The notes under the pieces are model-generated. The model had not been told where the DNA came from, did no database searches, and worked only from the letters and a program-made list of their open reading frames with translations. A stretch of 64,000 nucleotides of DNA, from the NCBI RefSeq assembly GCF_002356355.1, contig NZ_AP018052.1, forward strand, positions 1,426,001 to 1,490,000, read 5' to 3'. The DNA is from Thiohalobacter thiocyanaticus (lineage in GTDB: Bacteria; Pseudomonadota; Gammaproteobacteria; Thiohalobacterales; Thiohalobacteraceae). The translations under genes and the position numbers were made by a program. Below, in pieces: positions 42,967 through 51,703 of the stretch (position 1 is the first letter of the stretch; each line of letters opens with the position of its first letter).

Positions 42967-43487
42967 TGCGATCCTCCATGGCGCGTGAGCGCCATTCGGT
43001 ATAACTCGATCATCTGCCGGACATCGTTGCCGGCATCGTGCCGCCTGCCGGCGACGCGTTGCCAGGCCGCTTCCCGCCATTGCACATCCCAGCCAAGGCG
43101 ACGGGTTACCGAGGCGGGCATGAGGCCGTGAATCAGGCGCCAGTAGTCTCCGATTGCGAATACCGGGCTCAGTTCTGCCACCTCAAACAGCGTCTGACAC
43201 CACATTCGGTCCAGGCCCGAGTCGGCATAGAGGATCCGGCCGCCGAGCTGGGCGTTCATCCGCGCCGCGACCTCGTGCGGCGGCCTGCCATGGGTGTACA
43301 GCTGATCCCGGGGGATCAGGTGGATGGCTTGTGCATTCGAATCCCAGTCATCCCATTCTTCGATTCCGGCTGGCGAGATGAGCCAGCACTCGATGCGGCT
43401 GTCCGGCAGCGACCAGGCGACCTGAATGGGGTAGGAACCCGGATTCAGGGAGCTGGCCTCGAAATCCAGGAAGCAGGGCAGGCTCAC
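42963..43487 (-). CDS. DEDDh 3'-5' exonuclease-like protein B
   Basis: 174 residues. CFLDFEASSLNPGSYPIQVAW gives the D-x-E of motif I (D8, E10). LYADSGLDRMWCQTLFEV supplies motif II aspartate, and RRHDAGNDVRQMIELY motif III H and D. It is a compact relative of protein A two genes upstream (same FLD-EASSL start, same order). It may trim RNA or DNA ends. 4-bp overlaps on both sides. Confidence 0.75.
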   Translation of the reverse strand: MSLPCFLDFEASSLNPGSYPIQVAWSLPDSRIECWLISPAGIEEWDDWDSNAQAIHLIPRDQLYTHGRPPHEVAARMNAQLGGRILYADSGLDRMWCQTLFEVAELSPVFAIGDYWRLIHGLMPASVTRRLGWDVQWREAAWQRVAGRRHDAGNDVRQMIELYRMALTRHGGSQ

Positions 43488-43753
43488 CGGGAGCCTCCGA
43501 ACTCGTCCCGGCAGAACTTCTCTCGTAGATAATTGACGTGCAGCGGCACAACATCCTTGCTGGCGATAACGCCGGCTCGCTCCAACGCCAGCAACAGCAA
43601 TTCCACATCGTCCATTATCACCTCGTCATCAGACAATCGCGTGATGACATCCGCCATCGCGTCACCCGCTGTACGCACGTAGCGGACACTGTGCTGGCGC
43701 GCCAGGTCGGTGATGTACTCGGCGACGCCAGTGGTAGGGATTTTGGCGCTCAT
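43484..43753 (-). CDS. 89-residue hypothetical protein between two exonucleases
   Basis: It starts MSAKIPTTGVAEYITDLARQHSV; helical, with an acidic centre (LSDDEVIMDDVELLLLALERAGV) and a basic end (LREKFCRDEF). No motif recognised. Both ends overlap neighbours by 4 bp, so it is translated with them and may be a partner of exonuclease A or B. Confidence 0.65.
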   Translation of the reverse strand: MSAKIPTTGVAEYITDLARQHSVRYVRTAGDAMADVITRLSDDEVIMDDVELLLLALERAGVIASKDVVPLHVNYLREKFCRDEFGGSR

Positions 43754-44259
43754 GCGAACTCCGCCTGCGCCCGCCGGTACCAGGCCAACCGATGCCGGAC
43801 ATCGGTCCCGGCCCGGTGAGGCTGACCCGCCACATCGGCCCAGGCGGCGTCATAAAGTTCATGCAGCCGCCCGCCGCGCGCATCAGGCCACAGTACCCAG
43901 ATCGGGTGCAGGCGGACCGGACTGCGTACACCCAGGGCATCGCCGAACAGCGTCTCCAGCCAGCCCTGGTCATAATCAGGGGCATCGGAGTACACCGGCT
44001 GCCCGGCCAGCACCGCCTGGATCCGTCCGGCCACCAGTTTCGGGTCCGCGCCGTGTTCACTCAGATAGCGCCGGGACAGGCCGTGGACGGCCTGCGCGGC
44101 CGGGTCCCAATCGGTCCAGTCGAGGATGTGATACGGGTCGATCAGGTGCGCCTCGACCTCGCCATTCGGGTACGACCAGGCGATCTCGATCGGGTAGGAA
44201 TCCCGCCCGAGTGAGCTGGCCTCGATGTCCAGAAATTGGGGCAGGGGATGCAGCGTCAT
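43750..44259 (-). CDS. DEDDh 3'-5' exonuclease-like protein A
   Basis: 169 residues. QFLDIEASSLGRDSYPIEIAW (D11, E13), VYSDAPDYDQGWLETLF and QPHRAGTDVRHRLAWY form the DEDDh set. It is a paralogue of protein B at 42963 with the same architecture, diverged to low identity. The middle has a family-specific WTDWDPAAQAVHGL segment. Overlaps neighbours by 4 bp. Confidence 0.75.
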   Translation of the reverse strand: MTLHPLPQFLDIEASSLGRDSYPIEIAWSYPNGEVEAHLIDPYHILDWTDWDPAAQAVHGLSRRYLSEHGADPKLVAGRIQAVLAGQPVYSDAPDYDQGWLETLFGDALGVRSPVRLHPIWVLWPDARGGRLHELYDAAWADVAGQPHRAGTDVRHRLAWYRRAQAEFA

Positions 44260-44846
44260 GATTTCTGCCTCCCCAACCGGGCCTGGCCGAAGATGTATGG
44301 CATCAGTCTGACCATGTTCCGCGCATCGTCGATGCCCCGGTGATGAGTGCCTTCCAGCGGCAGGCCCGCGAGCTGGAGTGCCTTCTTCATCCCGACCGAT
44401 TTACCGATGCCCTGGCGCTTGGCGAACCGGGCTTTGATATTGATGTGATAATCCGTCGGAAACGGGTAGGGCACCCGATGGTGCGCGCAGTCCTGGAGGA
44501 ACTGGTTGCGATCATAATTGCCCCAGCTACAGAACACCGGGCTGGCGAATCCGCCCACCCAGGCCCGGAAGCGGTCATTGACCACGGGAAATGGATCCGC
44601 TGCCTCGACCTCTGCCTGGGTGATGCTGGTCAGCCGGGTGCAGAACTCGGTCAGGAGCGGATTGCGCACCGGGCGCACGAACGCCTCGAACTCACCGACC
44701 TGCGCCAGGGCCTTGCCCTCGACCGCGACGGCGCCGATCTCGATGATTTCCATCTCATGTCGCGGGAATTCCCCTGCATCGGTGCAGGTGGCCTCCAGGT
44801 CGACGATGAGGTAGGTGTTGCCCTTTTGGCTGGACATGGCATTCAC
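44256..44846 (-). CDS. DEDDh 3'-5' exonuclease (ERI1/KapD-like)
   Basis: 196 residues. TYLIVDLEATCTDAGEFPRHEMEIIEIGAVAV (D16, E18), VFCSWGNYDRNQFLQDC (motif II) and THHRGIDDARNMVRLM (motif III H and D) are the full set of the ERI1-type exonuclease family that degrades single-stranded RNA ends. It follows PP2C phosphatase 1 with an ATGA overlap. The other two exonuclease-like genes of this operon are more distant relatives. Confidence 0.9.
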   Translation of the reverse strand: MNAMSSQKGNTYLIVDLEATCTDAGEFPRHEMEIIEIGAVAVEGKALAQVGEFEAFVRPVRNPLLTEFCTRLTSITQAEVEAADPFPVVNDRFRAWVGGFASPVFCSWGNYDRNQFLQDCAHHRVPYPFPTDYHINIKARFAKRQGIGKSVGMKKALQLAGLPLEGTHHRGIDDARNMVRLMPYIFGQARLGRQKS

Positions 44847-46156
44847 TCACTGTGCTTCCGGTCATGGGTCCTGTATTCGAACCGGAGGGCCTTGCGGCGT
44901 TCGAACCGTTTTATCACCCACAGCTTTACCCCTTCGTCACCGTCCACCTGGATGAGCGCGCGCCAATCAAATAGACCAGCAACGCGGATATCATCCCGGT
45001 ATTCCTCGGGTAGACCCTGCGTGAGCACATAGGCCGTCTCGCCGTCCTGCCAGACATCCAGCGTCCCGACGATAGGCCAAGGGTCAGGCGCAGGGCGCAG
45101 GGCGACCATCGTGATGTTGTCGGTCAGGTTCTGCCTGCTGACCAGCTCGGTGCCGATGGCCTCCATTGATTCTCCGGCGCGGAGGCGTTCGGCGATCTCC
45201 CGATAAGCGGCGTGGCGCTCCTCCAGGTTTCCCGCGTTGTGGACCCCGTCGGTGACGCCCAGGATCAGGCTGTCCTGTGGGACGTTGAAATCCTGCAACT
45301 CCGGCTCGCGAAATAACAAGCCATCGAGTTCCGTATCACCCAGGGCGCGGGTCATGGCAAGGCCATACCCGTAATCCCCGCCTCCGTTCATCAGATATTG
45401 ATCACCGATATAGGCGCGACACAGGATACTGTCGTAATCATTTCTTTCATGCGCTTCATCGATTTGTGCCTGAATACGCTCCCGATCCGCTATACATGTC
45501 TGCACCGAGTGATCGGGCGTGACCCGCAACTCCCCCTCGGGAGAGAGGATCGCGATGGACGAATCCCCAAGCTGGGCAGTAAATATCAGCAATCCGTTCT
45601 CTTCCGTTATGACATAGGCCAGGGAAAGTGTCGAACCTGTTCGATGGCTTTTCTTAAAATCCGATTGCAACTGAGTCACGGTATCTCGAAGCGCGTCATG
45701 AATGTCCCGATACGGATCCAATCTGATGGCTTTTTCACGCTGCTGTTTGATGCGTTTATCGACCAGATTGTCCCGGGCAACTTGGTCCAGGATGGCTCGC
45801 TTACCCGCCTCGTCCGCCTCTTCATATCCCGTGAATCCCAAATCCATATCGAGATAATCGGGATCCCTACCTTTAATCCACGCTTCAATCTCATCAGGCC
45901 CCAACGCTGCCTCGATCTTTTCTCGCCGCGCCTGATGCGCGGAAAGCTGCAAAGGCAACTTCCGGATAAGCGCCATCCGGAAATAATGGGCGAGCCGGCT
46001 TGCAGCAAAATCGGCAACATAGCTTCCGCCATGCCCATCAAGCACTGCCAACAGGTAGCCATCCTCCACCGGCTGCGCCACCCAGCGGTCCTCCTGGCTG
46101 TGACGCTGGTTGGTGGCCTGATATACGGCTAGAGTGAGCCAGTCGAGTGTGTTCAT
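44843..46156 (-). CDS. PP2C-family protein phosphatase 1
   Basis: 437 residues. All metal-site aspartates are visible: HSQEDRWV, AVLDGHGGSYVA (~38-46), AQLGDSSIAIL, LAMTRALGDTELDG, LGVTDGVHNAG and LTDNITMVAL. A ~95-residue insert between the DGH and GDS motifs and a C-terminal ~85-residue extension (WPIVGTLDVWQDGETAYVLT) are not in minimal PP2Cs. It should remove phosphate from Ser/Thr of an unknown target in a metal-dependent way. Overlaps phosphatase 2 by 4 bp. Confidence 0.93.
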   Translation of the reverse strand: MNTLDWLTLAVYQATNQRHSQEDRWVAQPVEDGYLLAVLDGHGGSYVADFAASRLAHYFRMALIRKLPLQLSAHQARREKIEAALGPDEIEAWIKGRDPDYLDMDLGFTGYEEADEAGKRAILDQVARDNLVDKRIKQQREKAIRLDPYRDIHDALRDTVTQLQSDFKKSHRTGSTLSLAYVITEENGLLIFTAQLGDSSIAILSPEGELRVTPDHSVQTCIADRERIQAQIDEAHERNDYDSILCRAYIGDQYLMNGGGDYGYGLAMTRALGDTELDGLLFREPELQDFNVPQDSLILGVTDGVHNAGNLEERHAAYREIAERLRAGESMEAIGTELVSRQNLTDNITMVALRPAPDPWPIVGTLDVWQDGETAYVLTQGLPEEYRDDIRVAGLFDWRALIQVDGDEGVKLWVIKRFERRKALRFEYRTHDRKHSE

Positions 46157-47238
46157 GTGTTACCTCGGATGTGGCAGGCATCGTGCAGTGCCACGATCGT
46201 GATGTTGTCATCATGATCCGGCCGCTGCGCCAGCTCATCTCCGATGGCCTGGGCGCGCTCACCTGCCACCAGGCGCTGCGCGATCTCCCGATACACGCCA
46301 TGGCGCGCCTCCACCGTGTCGGCGACATGCACGCCATCCGTCACGCCCAGGATCAGGCTGCCTCGTGGGGCGCTGAATCCCTGCACGTCAGGCTCGCGGA
46401 TCAGCAAACCCTCGAGCTCCTTGTCTCCCAGGGCGCGGGTCATGGCCAGCCCGACACCCAGATCGCCGGTGTCATTCATCAGGTATGCTGGCGCCATAGC
46501 CGGCGTGAAATGGGCGCGATAAAAGACACTCCTGTGGTCTTCCACAAAATGCGCCCTGTCGATTTCATTCTGAATTGCCGCACGATCCGACTCGCAGGTA
46601 TGCACCGAATGATCCGCCGTCACATGCAATTCGTCTTCGGGCGTCAGGATGACGATGGCGGAATCTCCGAGCTGCGCCGTATGGATGTGCAGGGCATCCT
46701 CAGTCGGATAAACGTAGGCCATGGAGAGCGTCGATCCCGCGGTGGAATCACCGAAATCCTCAACCAGCTGGGTGACCGTGGCCCGCAGTGAATCGTCGAT
46801 CGTCGATTTTCCCCTGTGCTCCGCCAGCGCGTAATCCGCCATGTAGTCCTGCGCAAGTTGATTGATTTGATCCCGTTTTTCGTTGTCATCCGCTGTCGCC
46901 GTATCGAGCCCCATTTCCCAAAGATCAAACTCGAAGGACGGGGAGCCCCTTTCCGCAATCCACGCCTGAATAGCCTCCGGCGTCAGCCCGGCCAGGAATT
47001 CCTCACGCCATGCGGCATCAGTCCGCTGCTGGTGGGGCAGCTCACGTTCAAATCCCAGTTGAAAATAATGCGCTAGCCGGTTTGCGGCCTGGTCTGAAAC
47101 CTCGTCATTGATGTGGCCATCCAGCACTGCCAATAAATACCCGCGGTGAAACGGCTGGGCGACCCAGCGATCTTCCTGGGGCGGTTTCAGGTTGGTCGCT
47201 TGATACCCCTCCATGTAGAACCGATCGAATATACTCAT
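46153..47238 (-). CDS. PP2C-family protein phosphatase 2
   Basis: 361 residues. It starts MSIFDRFYMEGYQATNLKPPQEDRWVAQ. Motifs AVLDGHINDEV (DGH kept, GG lost), AQLGDSAIVIL, LAMTRALGDKELEG, LGVTDGVHVADT and HDDNITIVAL. It shares the ~95-residue insert type of phosphatase 1 but lacks its C-terminal extension. Loss of the DGHGG glycines may alter activity. It overlaps phosphatases 1 and 3 by 4 bp each. Confidence 0.92.
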   Translation of the reverse strand: MSIFDRFYMEGYQATNLKPPQEDRWVAQPFHRGYLLAVLDGHINDEVSDQAANRLAHYFQLGFERELPHQQRTDAAWREEFLAGLTPEAIQAWIAERGSPSFEFDLWEMGLDTATADDNEKRDQINQLAQDYMADYALAEHRGKSTIDDSLRATVTQLVEDFGDSTAGSTLSMAYVYPTEDALHIHTAQLGDSAIVILTPEDELHVTADHSVHTCESDRAAIQNEIDRAHFVEDHRSVFYRAHFTPAMAPAYLMNDTGDLGVGLAMTRALGDKELEGLLIREPDVQGFSAPRGSLILGVTDGVHVADTVEARHGVYREIAQRLVAGERAQAIGDELAQRPDHDDNITIVALHDACHIRGNT

Positions 47239-48560
47239 GGATCATCTTCCTTGTGCGGATGGTCGTGATAGCGCAGCGCCAGCTTGAGGCGACATGCTCG
47301 CGCTTGTCCATCGACGTGCGCGATGTGCGTGACATGATCGCCGCCGTGTATCCCGATGATCGGGACGAAGAACGTGATCGCCTCGATACGCTTGCGCATC
47401 TCGTCCGGGAGGTCGGCCAGGAGGACATAGTGATCCCTATTCGGCGCCGTCCAGACATCCACCTCCAGATCAACAGGGCGGTCGTCTTCGGCTTGGCGAT
47501 ACGCCACGATAGTGAGGTTATCCCCGCTTCCTTCGCGCTCGAGCAGGGATTGGCCAATCGCCTGCGCGGACTCACCGGCAAGCAGATGCTGCGTGATCTC
47601 CCGGTAAATCCATTCCGGCTTCCCACCCTTGGCCGCATCCCCGACAAGCACACCATCGGTCACGCCAACCACCAGGGAATCGAGGGGCACGATGTGATCC
47701 GTCAGTTCCGGCTCACGGATCAATAAACCGTCCCACATCGTATCCCCGATCGCGCGGGTGACGCTCAATCCCCTCGAGGACCCCATGGTCACGCCGGCCC
47801 AGACACGACTGTCGCTGAGGGAGCCCCAGCTCAAATCCGGCGGGATATCCCCTGACTCCCCGATGGCCTCGAGCCGGCGTTGGATCTCAGCCCGATCCGC
47901 CTCATGCGTCGCAGCGTTATGCGCCGCCGTCGTGATTAACTCACCGTCCGGCGGCTGTATGAGAATCATCGAATCCCCGAGCTGGGCCGTGTGGACGTGG
48001 AGCTTGTCGTCTACGACGCGGATATAGGCCAACGACAGGGTCGTACCTATTTCTTTCTTGCCCCGCATATCCTCGATCAACTGCGCGACGGTATCCCGCA
48101 GCGCATCATGGATCTCATAGAGCGGGTCCGTATCCTGGCGCTCGCGTCTCAGTTCGCCAAGGCGGCTATACGCATAGTTGCCGCGGATATCATCTTCAGT
48201 GGCCGGCACGCTGTCATACACGGGAAATATTTCATCATCCTCTTGACGCTCCCGCGCAACCGCATACCCGGGATGCGCCTCCAGCGCAGCCTTCGTATCG
48301 GCATCACTCATCTCCTCACGAATCGCCTGAAACTGCGCTTCATCCGCTTTTTTCTGGATCGGCAGTTCACGACTGAGACCCTGATCGACATACAGCGGGA
48401 GTCGGGCGGCGACGTGACCAGAGACGAGCCCAATTCCGTGGCCATCGCATACGCCGAGAAGAAACCCGAGGCTGACAGGCTGAGCGACATAGTAATCCTC
48501 CTGAATCGGCCGTCGGCCAATGGTGGAGTAGACGTCCAGTTTGTATTCGTTATGGAGCAT
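47235..48560 (-). CDS. PP2C-family protein phosphatase 3
   Basis: 441 residues. Motifs RRPIQEDYYVAQ, GVCDGHGIGLVSG, AQLGDSMILIQ, LSVTRAIGDTMWDG, VGVTDGVLVGDA and GSGDNLTIVAY. Like phosphatase 1 it has the middle insert and a C-terminal extension (DLEVDVWTAPNRDHYVLLADL), which differs in sequence but aligns in place. 4-bp overlap with phosphatase 2; a 3-bp gap separates it from phosphatase 4. Confidence 0.92.
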   Translation of the reverse strand: MLHNEYKLDVYSTIGRRPIQEDYYVAQPVSLGFLLGVCDGHGIGLVSGHVAARLPLYVDQGLSRELPIQKKADEAQFQAIREEMSDADTKAALEAHPGYAVARERQEDDEIFPVYDSVPATEDDIRGNYAYSRLGELRRERQDTDPLYEIHDALRDTVAQLIEDMRGKKEIGTTLSLAYIRVVDDKLHVHTAQLGDSMILIQPPDGELITTAAHNAATHEADRAEIQRRLEAIGESGDIPPDLSWGSLSDSRVWAGVTMGSSRGLSVTRAIGDTMWDGLLIREPELTDHIVPLDSLVVGVTDGVLVGDAAKGGKPEWIYREITQHLLAGESAQAIGQSLLEREGSGDNLTIVAYRQAEDDRPVDLEVDVWTAPNRDHYVLLADLPDEMRKRIEAITFFVPIIGIHGGDHVTHIAHVDGQARACRLKLALRYHDHPHKEDDP

Positions 48561-48563
48561 TTC

Positions 48564-49580
48564 TCATGCCTCACCTTCATCGAATTGCACCTTGATGCCG
48601 TTTTGGCGCTCCCAGCTGAGCACATCCTGGGGATAGGCCGCATCCGGCACTCCCGGTACCGATGGGACTGCCGACGCGAGTAGAAACTGATTCAGCGATT
48701 CGCGTACGGACCGGGGCAGGTCGCTCACCCGCGCGTATTTCATCCCCTGGTGTTCGTGCAGCGGCAGCCTGAGTGATCCGCCGTCCCCATGACGGCAAGC
48801 GGTAATGATGGTCAGATTGTCCGAGGTCCGCGGGTCATTGGCATGCTGCCGTCCCAGGTCAGCGGCGCTGCCTCCGGCGGCGACCCGATCGAGCAGATCG
48901 GTGTAGTGGGCCTCCAGTGTCTCGGAATCCGTGCTGACCTGAATCCCGTCCGTCGCCAGGATCAGGTTGAACTCGCTCTCTGGGGTGAGCGGATGCGTTT
49001 CCACCTCCGGCTCCCGGATCAGGTAGCGGGCGAAATCCCGGTCACCGATTGCTCGTGTCAGCGCCAACGCGGTCCAGGAGGCGAGACGGAGATGCGATGA
49101 GTCGATATGCAGCTCACCCCGCATGATCTGGTCCTGATGGGCGGCTTCAATCCGGGCGACATCCTTGGGATTGAGCTCGACATTGTGCGCGGGCGCGATC
49201 CAGTCCTCGCCGTCGATCCGCAGCAGAATCGGGCTGTCGCCCAGGACGGCGGTGGTGATCCGGTCATCCTCGATGAAGGCCGCCGAGAGGGTGGTGCCGC
49301 CGGTGTCATTCATCCAGACATCCCGCGCACTGGGATAGCGGGCCACCAGCTCGGCGATCACCCGGCGGAAGGCTGCGGTCGGCGGGGTCTCATCCCGATC
49401 CAGCTCCTCGAGTGCGCGCTGGAGCAGTCCCGGCAGCGCAAGGGCACAATCCTCGGCAATGCCAGGGCCGCCGTGGCCGTCGAGGACGGCAATCAGGGTG
49501 CCGTCGAATAGTGGCGTGACCACGTAGCGGTCTTCCTGGAGCGGGCGCTGGCCCCGGTTTTGGTAGACATGAAATTCCAT
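48564..49580 (-). CDS. PP2C-family protein phosphatase 4
   Basis: 338 residues, first gene of the operon. Motifs QRPLQEDRYVVTP, AVLDGHGGPGIAED, AVLGDSPILLRID, LALTRAIGDRDFAR, LATDGIQVSTD and TSDNLTIITA. It lacks the long middle insert, so it is closest to ordinary PP2Cs, but carries a C-terminal extension like 1 and 3. No kinase, vWA or forkhead-associated partner is found in the window. Confidence 0.92.
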   Translation of the reverse strand: MEFHVYQNRGQRPLQEDRYVVTPLFDGTLIAVLDGHGGPGIAEDCALALPGLLQRALEELDRDETPPTAAFRRVIAELVARYPSARDVWMNDTGGTTLSAAFIEDDRITTAVLGDSPILLRIDGEDWIAPAHNVELNPKDVARIEAAHQDQIMRGELHIDSSHLRLASWTALALTRAIGDRDFARYLIREPEVETHPLTPESEFNLILATDGIQVSTDSETLEAHYTDLLDRVAAGGSAADLGRQHANDPRTSDNLTIITACRHGDGGSLRLPLHEHQGMKYARVSDLPRSVRESLNQFLLASAVPSVPGVPDAAYPQDVLSWERQNGIKVQFDEGEA

Positions 49581-49786
49581 ATGGATTATCGCCTTCGGAT
49601 TGGGATAGGTGACCGACGCCGCAAGATCGAATCGAGAACACAGGATAATCCAGAGAAAAATATATTAAAATCACTGAAATAAAAATAAAATTATATTTTT
49701 ACGATATATCTTGATATAATGTTTCGTGGTAATGCGGATATCTCCAGAAATGGGCAAGTAAGTAACCTGAGTGAAGATCTCCTCGC
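49581..49786. promoter_or_regulatory. Divergent AT-rich promoter region
   Basis: 206 bp between the PP2C operon and the plus-strand gene at 49787, markedly AT-rich from 49640 to 49730. On the plus strand TATAAT lies at 49715-49720 with only a weak -35. It probably serves both directions; no clear repeat operator seen. Confidence 0.45.
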
Positions 49787-50623
49787 ATGAAACCAGGCAG
49801 AAAAAAACGAAGCGATATTGATGTGCTTGCTGCCAAGAGCTGGCTCCACGCGCTTGCCTCGGCGAGCGATGCCATTGGTTGTGAATACCACCGGCGTCCT
49901 GGAGTCAATTCGCGTGGCATTAATGGCATTACCAATTTCTGTTCCGAAGCGCTGGATGTCCTCGTTCAACCCATCGCTATTTCCATGTACCAGCATGGCA
50001 AGCGTTCTCCTGGACCTGACACAGTGGCAGCAATCGACAAGGGACTGCGCCGGCGCAAGTATTCCATGATTGCGGATCTCCTGAAGGTCGGACCGCAGTC
50101 GGAGGTAGGTGTTGCCATCCCCTTGTGGCCAGCATTGAGACGGAATACGAAAGCGATCGAAGCAGGCTGGAGGAGGTGGCTCAATTCCCAGGAACCTGCC
50201 CACCCCGGGCATGACTTGCTGCACATGCTGCGATCTGAATATGGACGACACTGGAGTACAGTGGATGCCCTGATACGGATCGCCGGCGGTTCCGGTTTTC
50301 AGACGTTGGTCCGTGTTGCGGCAGCGCTGTCTCTTGCTGCCTTGCGTGCAGAACCCGTGGAGAAATTGGAAGAACAGACTCCGGAGCGCCACTGGCTCAG
50401 CCGGTACGGCATCATCCGACCTGTTGCCGATGGCGCGTTAATGAGCGCCGGAATAGCATTGGATGACCTGGAGAGGGCCGCAATCAACGCGGGACTCCTG
50501 TCTGCACCGGACATTCCTGCCCGGCCTGGGCATGATGATTATGCTGATATGAAAGTGGCTTGGGAGGAAGTGGAGAATGAGATCATGGCCAGGGCGTCGG
50601 GATTGAGATTCGAATCATTCTGA
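49787..50623 (+). CDS. Hypothetical protein divergent from the PP2C operon, possible regulator
   Basis: 278 residues with a very basic N-terminus (MKPGRKKRSDIDVLAAKSW). FCSEALDVLVQPIAISMYQHGKRSPGPDTVAAIDKGL reads like the recognition end of an Xre-type helix-turn-helix (strand-like start, helix, S-P motif, I-x-x-x-L). Two repeats of similar character recur later (WLNSQEPAHPGHDLLHML and the end). I do not recognise the family. Its position suggests control of the phosphatase operon; unproved. Confidence 0.55.
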   Translation: MKPGRKKRSDIDVLAAKSWLHALASASDAIGCEYHRRPGVNSRGINGITNFCSEALDVLVQPIAISMYQHGKRSPGPDTVAAIDKGLRRRKYSMIADLLKVGPQSEVGVAIPLWPALRRNTKAIEAGWRRWLNSQEPAHPGHDLLHMLRSEYGRHWSTVDALIRIAGGSGFQTLVRVAAALSLAALRAEPVEKLEEQTPERHWLSRYGIIRPVADGALMSAGIALDDLERAAINAGLLSAPDIPARPGHDDYADMKVAWEEVENEIMARASGLRFESF

Positions 50624-50645
50624 GGAGGAAAACGAGCATTTTCTG

Positions 50646-51680
50646 TCATGGGCAGATCCCCAGCCGCTCGGCCACACCGGCATAATCCGGGTTTCCCGCA
50701 TAGAGCTTTTCCCATTCGCGGCGAGCGCGTGACTTGTGGCCCAGTTCGGCATAGACCTCAGCCCGCTCAAAGCGCAGCGCTTGCAGAAGGTCCTCCGGCC
50801 GGTCCTTCTTGCGCCGCAGGGCCAGAGTGAGGGCATCCCGGGCGGGTGTTAGCATGCCCAGGCCACGCAGGGCGCGGGCCTTGTACAGCAGCAGGGTGGC
50901 ATGCAGTTCGGATTCATTGTCGATGCCCTGCGCCAGCTTGACGACCCGGTGACCGGTTTTGCGATCATCCGCGTCGCGCTCCAGCAGCAGTTCGGCCAGC
51001 GACAGGCGGGCAACGATATCCTCGGGGTCCTTGCGGCGTAGTTGCTCCAGCCAGGCGATGGCGGCTTCGATCTCGCCCCTGCCCTGATGGGCCTCGGCCA
51101 GCCCCAGCCAGACGCCGCGCCGGTTTGGGCCAAGGTGCGCGGTGACCTCCTCGGTGATGGGCAGGCTCAATGTGGCGGCCATGCCGTACTTGGCGAAATA
51201 GCGTCCGAGTCGTGAGCTGTTCTCAACGGCCTGGTTGAGCCAGGCGATGGCGTTATCAAAGTTCTTGTGCTTCAGCGCGAGAAAACCGGCCAGGAAAGCC
51301 CCGTCGGCCAGCGAGGTGGCCTGGCGGAGATGCTTCAGGGCGGCCGCCTCGTCACCCAGAGCCAGGGCGCGGCAGCCGTCGACCAGCGCCTCCTCGCCGG
51401 CTGGGGTGAACAGGCGCTGGAAGAAGTTCAGGTCCAGCCGGTCACGGGCCGGGACGCTCGGCGGTGGGGCAGGGCGGTTGCGCTGCCGTCCGCTACCCTG
51501 GTGCATCTGGCTGGTGTAAAACAGCCCGGTGCCCGGCAGACCCGCTGTCGTGCGTTTACCGCGGGGCCCGACGGTGAATTTCGCGCCCCGCGGACCGAAG
51601 GAAAGCGAGCCGCCTGACTTGCTCAGGTTGAGCGTTATGCCGGGTAGCAACTGTATGCGTCGCCAGAATCGAAAACCCAT
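50646..51680 (-). CDS. DUF4236 and TPR-repeat protein
   Basis: N-terminal ~57 residues GFRFWRRIQLLPGITLNLSKSGGSLSFGPRG ... GLPGTGLFY are the DUF4236 domain. Residues ~90-344 form tetratricopeptide-like helices (GDEAAALKHLRQATSL, KHKNFDNAIAWLNQAVEN, GRGEIEAAIAWLEQL, ARDALTLALRRK). Function unknown; probably a scaffold. It reads toward the gene at 49787 from the other side and has no operon partner closer than 23 bp. Confidence 0.8.
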   Translation of the reverse strand: MGFRFWRRIQLLPGITLNLSKSGGSLSFGPRGAKFTVGPRGKRTTAGLPGTGLFYTSQMHQGSGRQRNRPAPPPSVPARDRLDLNFFQRLFTPAGEEALVDGCRALALGDEAAALKHLRQATSLADGAFLAGFLALKHKNFDNAIAWLNQAVENSSRLGRYFAKYGMAATLSLPITEEVTAHLGPNRRGVWLGLAEAHQGRGEIEAAIAWLEQLRRKDPEDIVARLSLAELLLERDADDRKTGHRVVKLAQGIDNESELHATLLLYKARALRGLGMLTPARDALTLALRRKKDRPEDLLQALRFERAEVYAELGHKSRARREWEKLYAGNPDYAGVAERLGICP

Positions 51681-51703
51681 GGGATTCCTTGTCTGCTGTG
51701 CCG

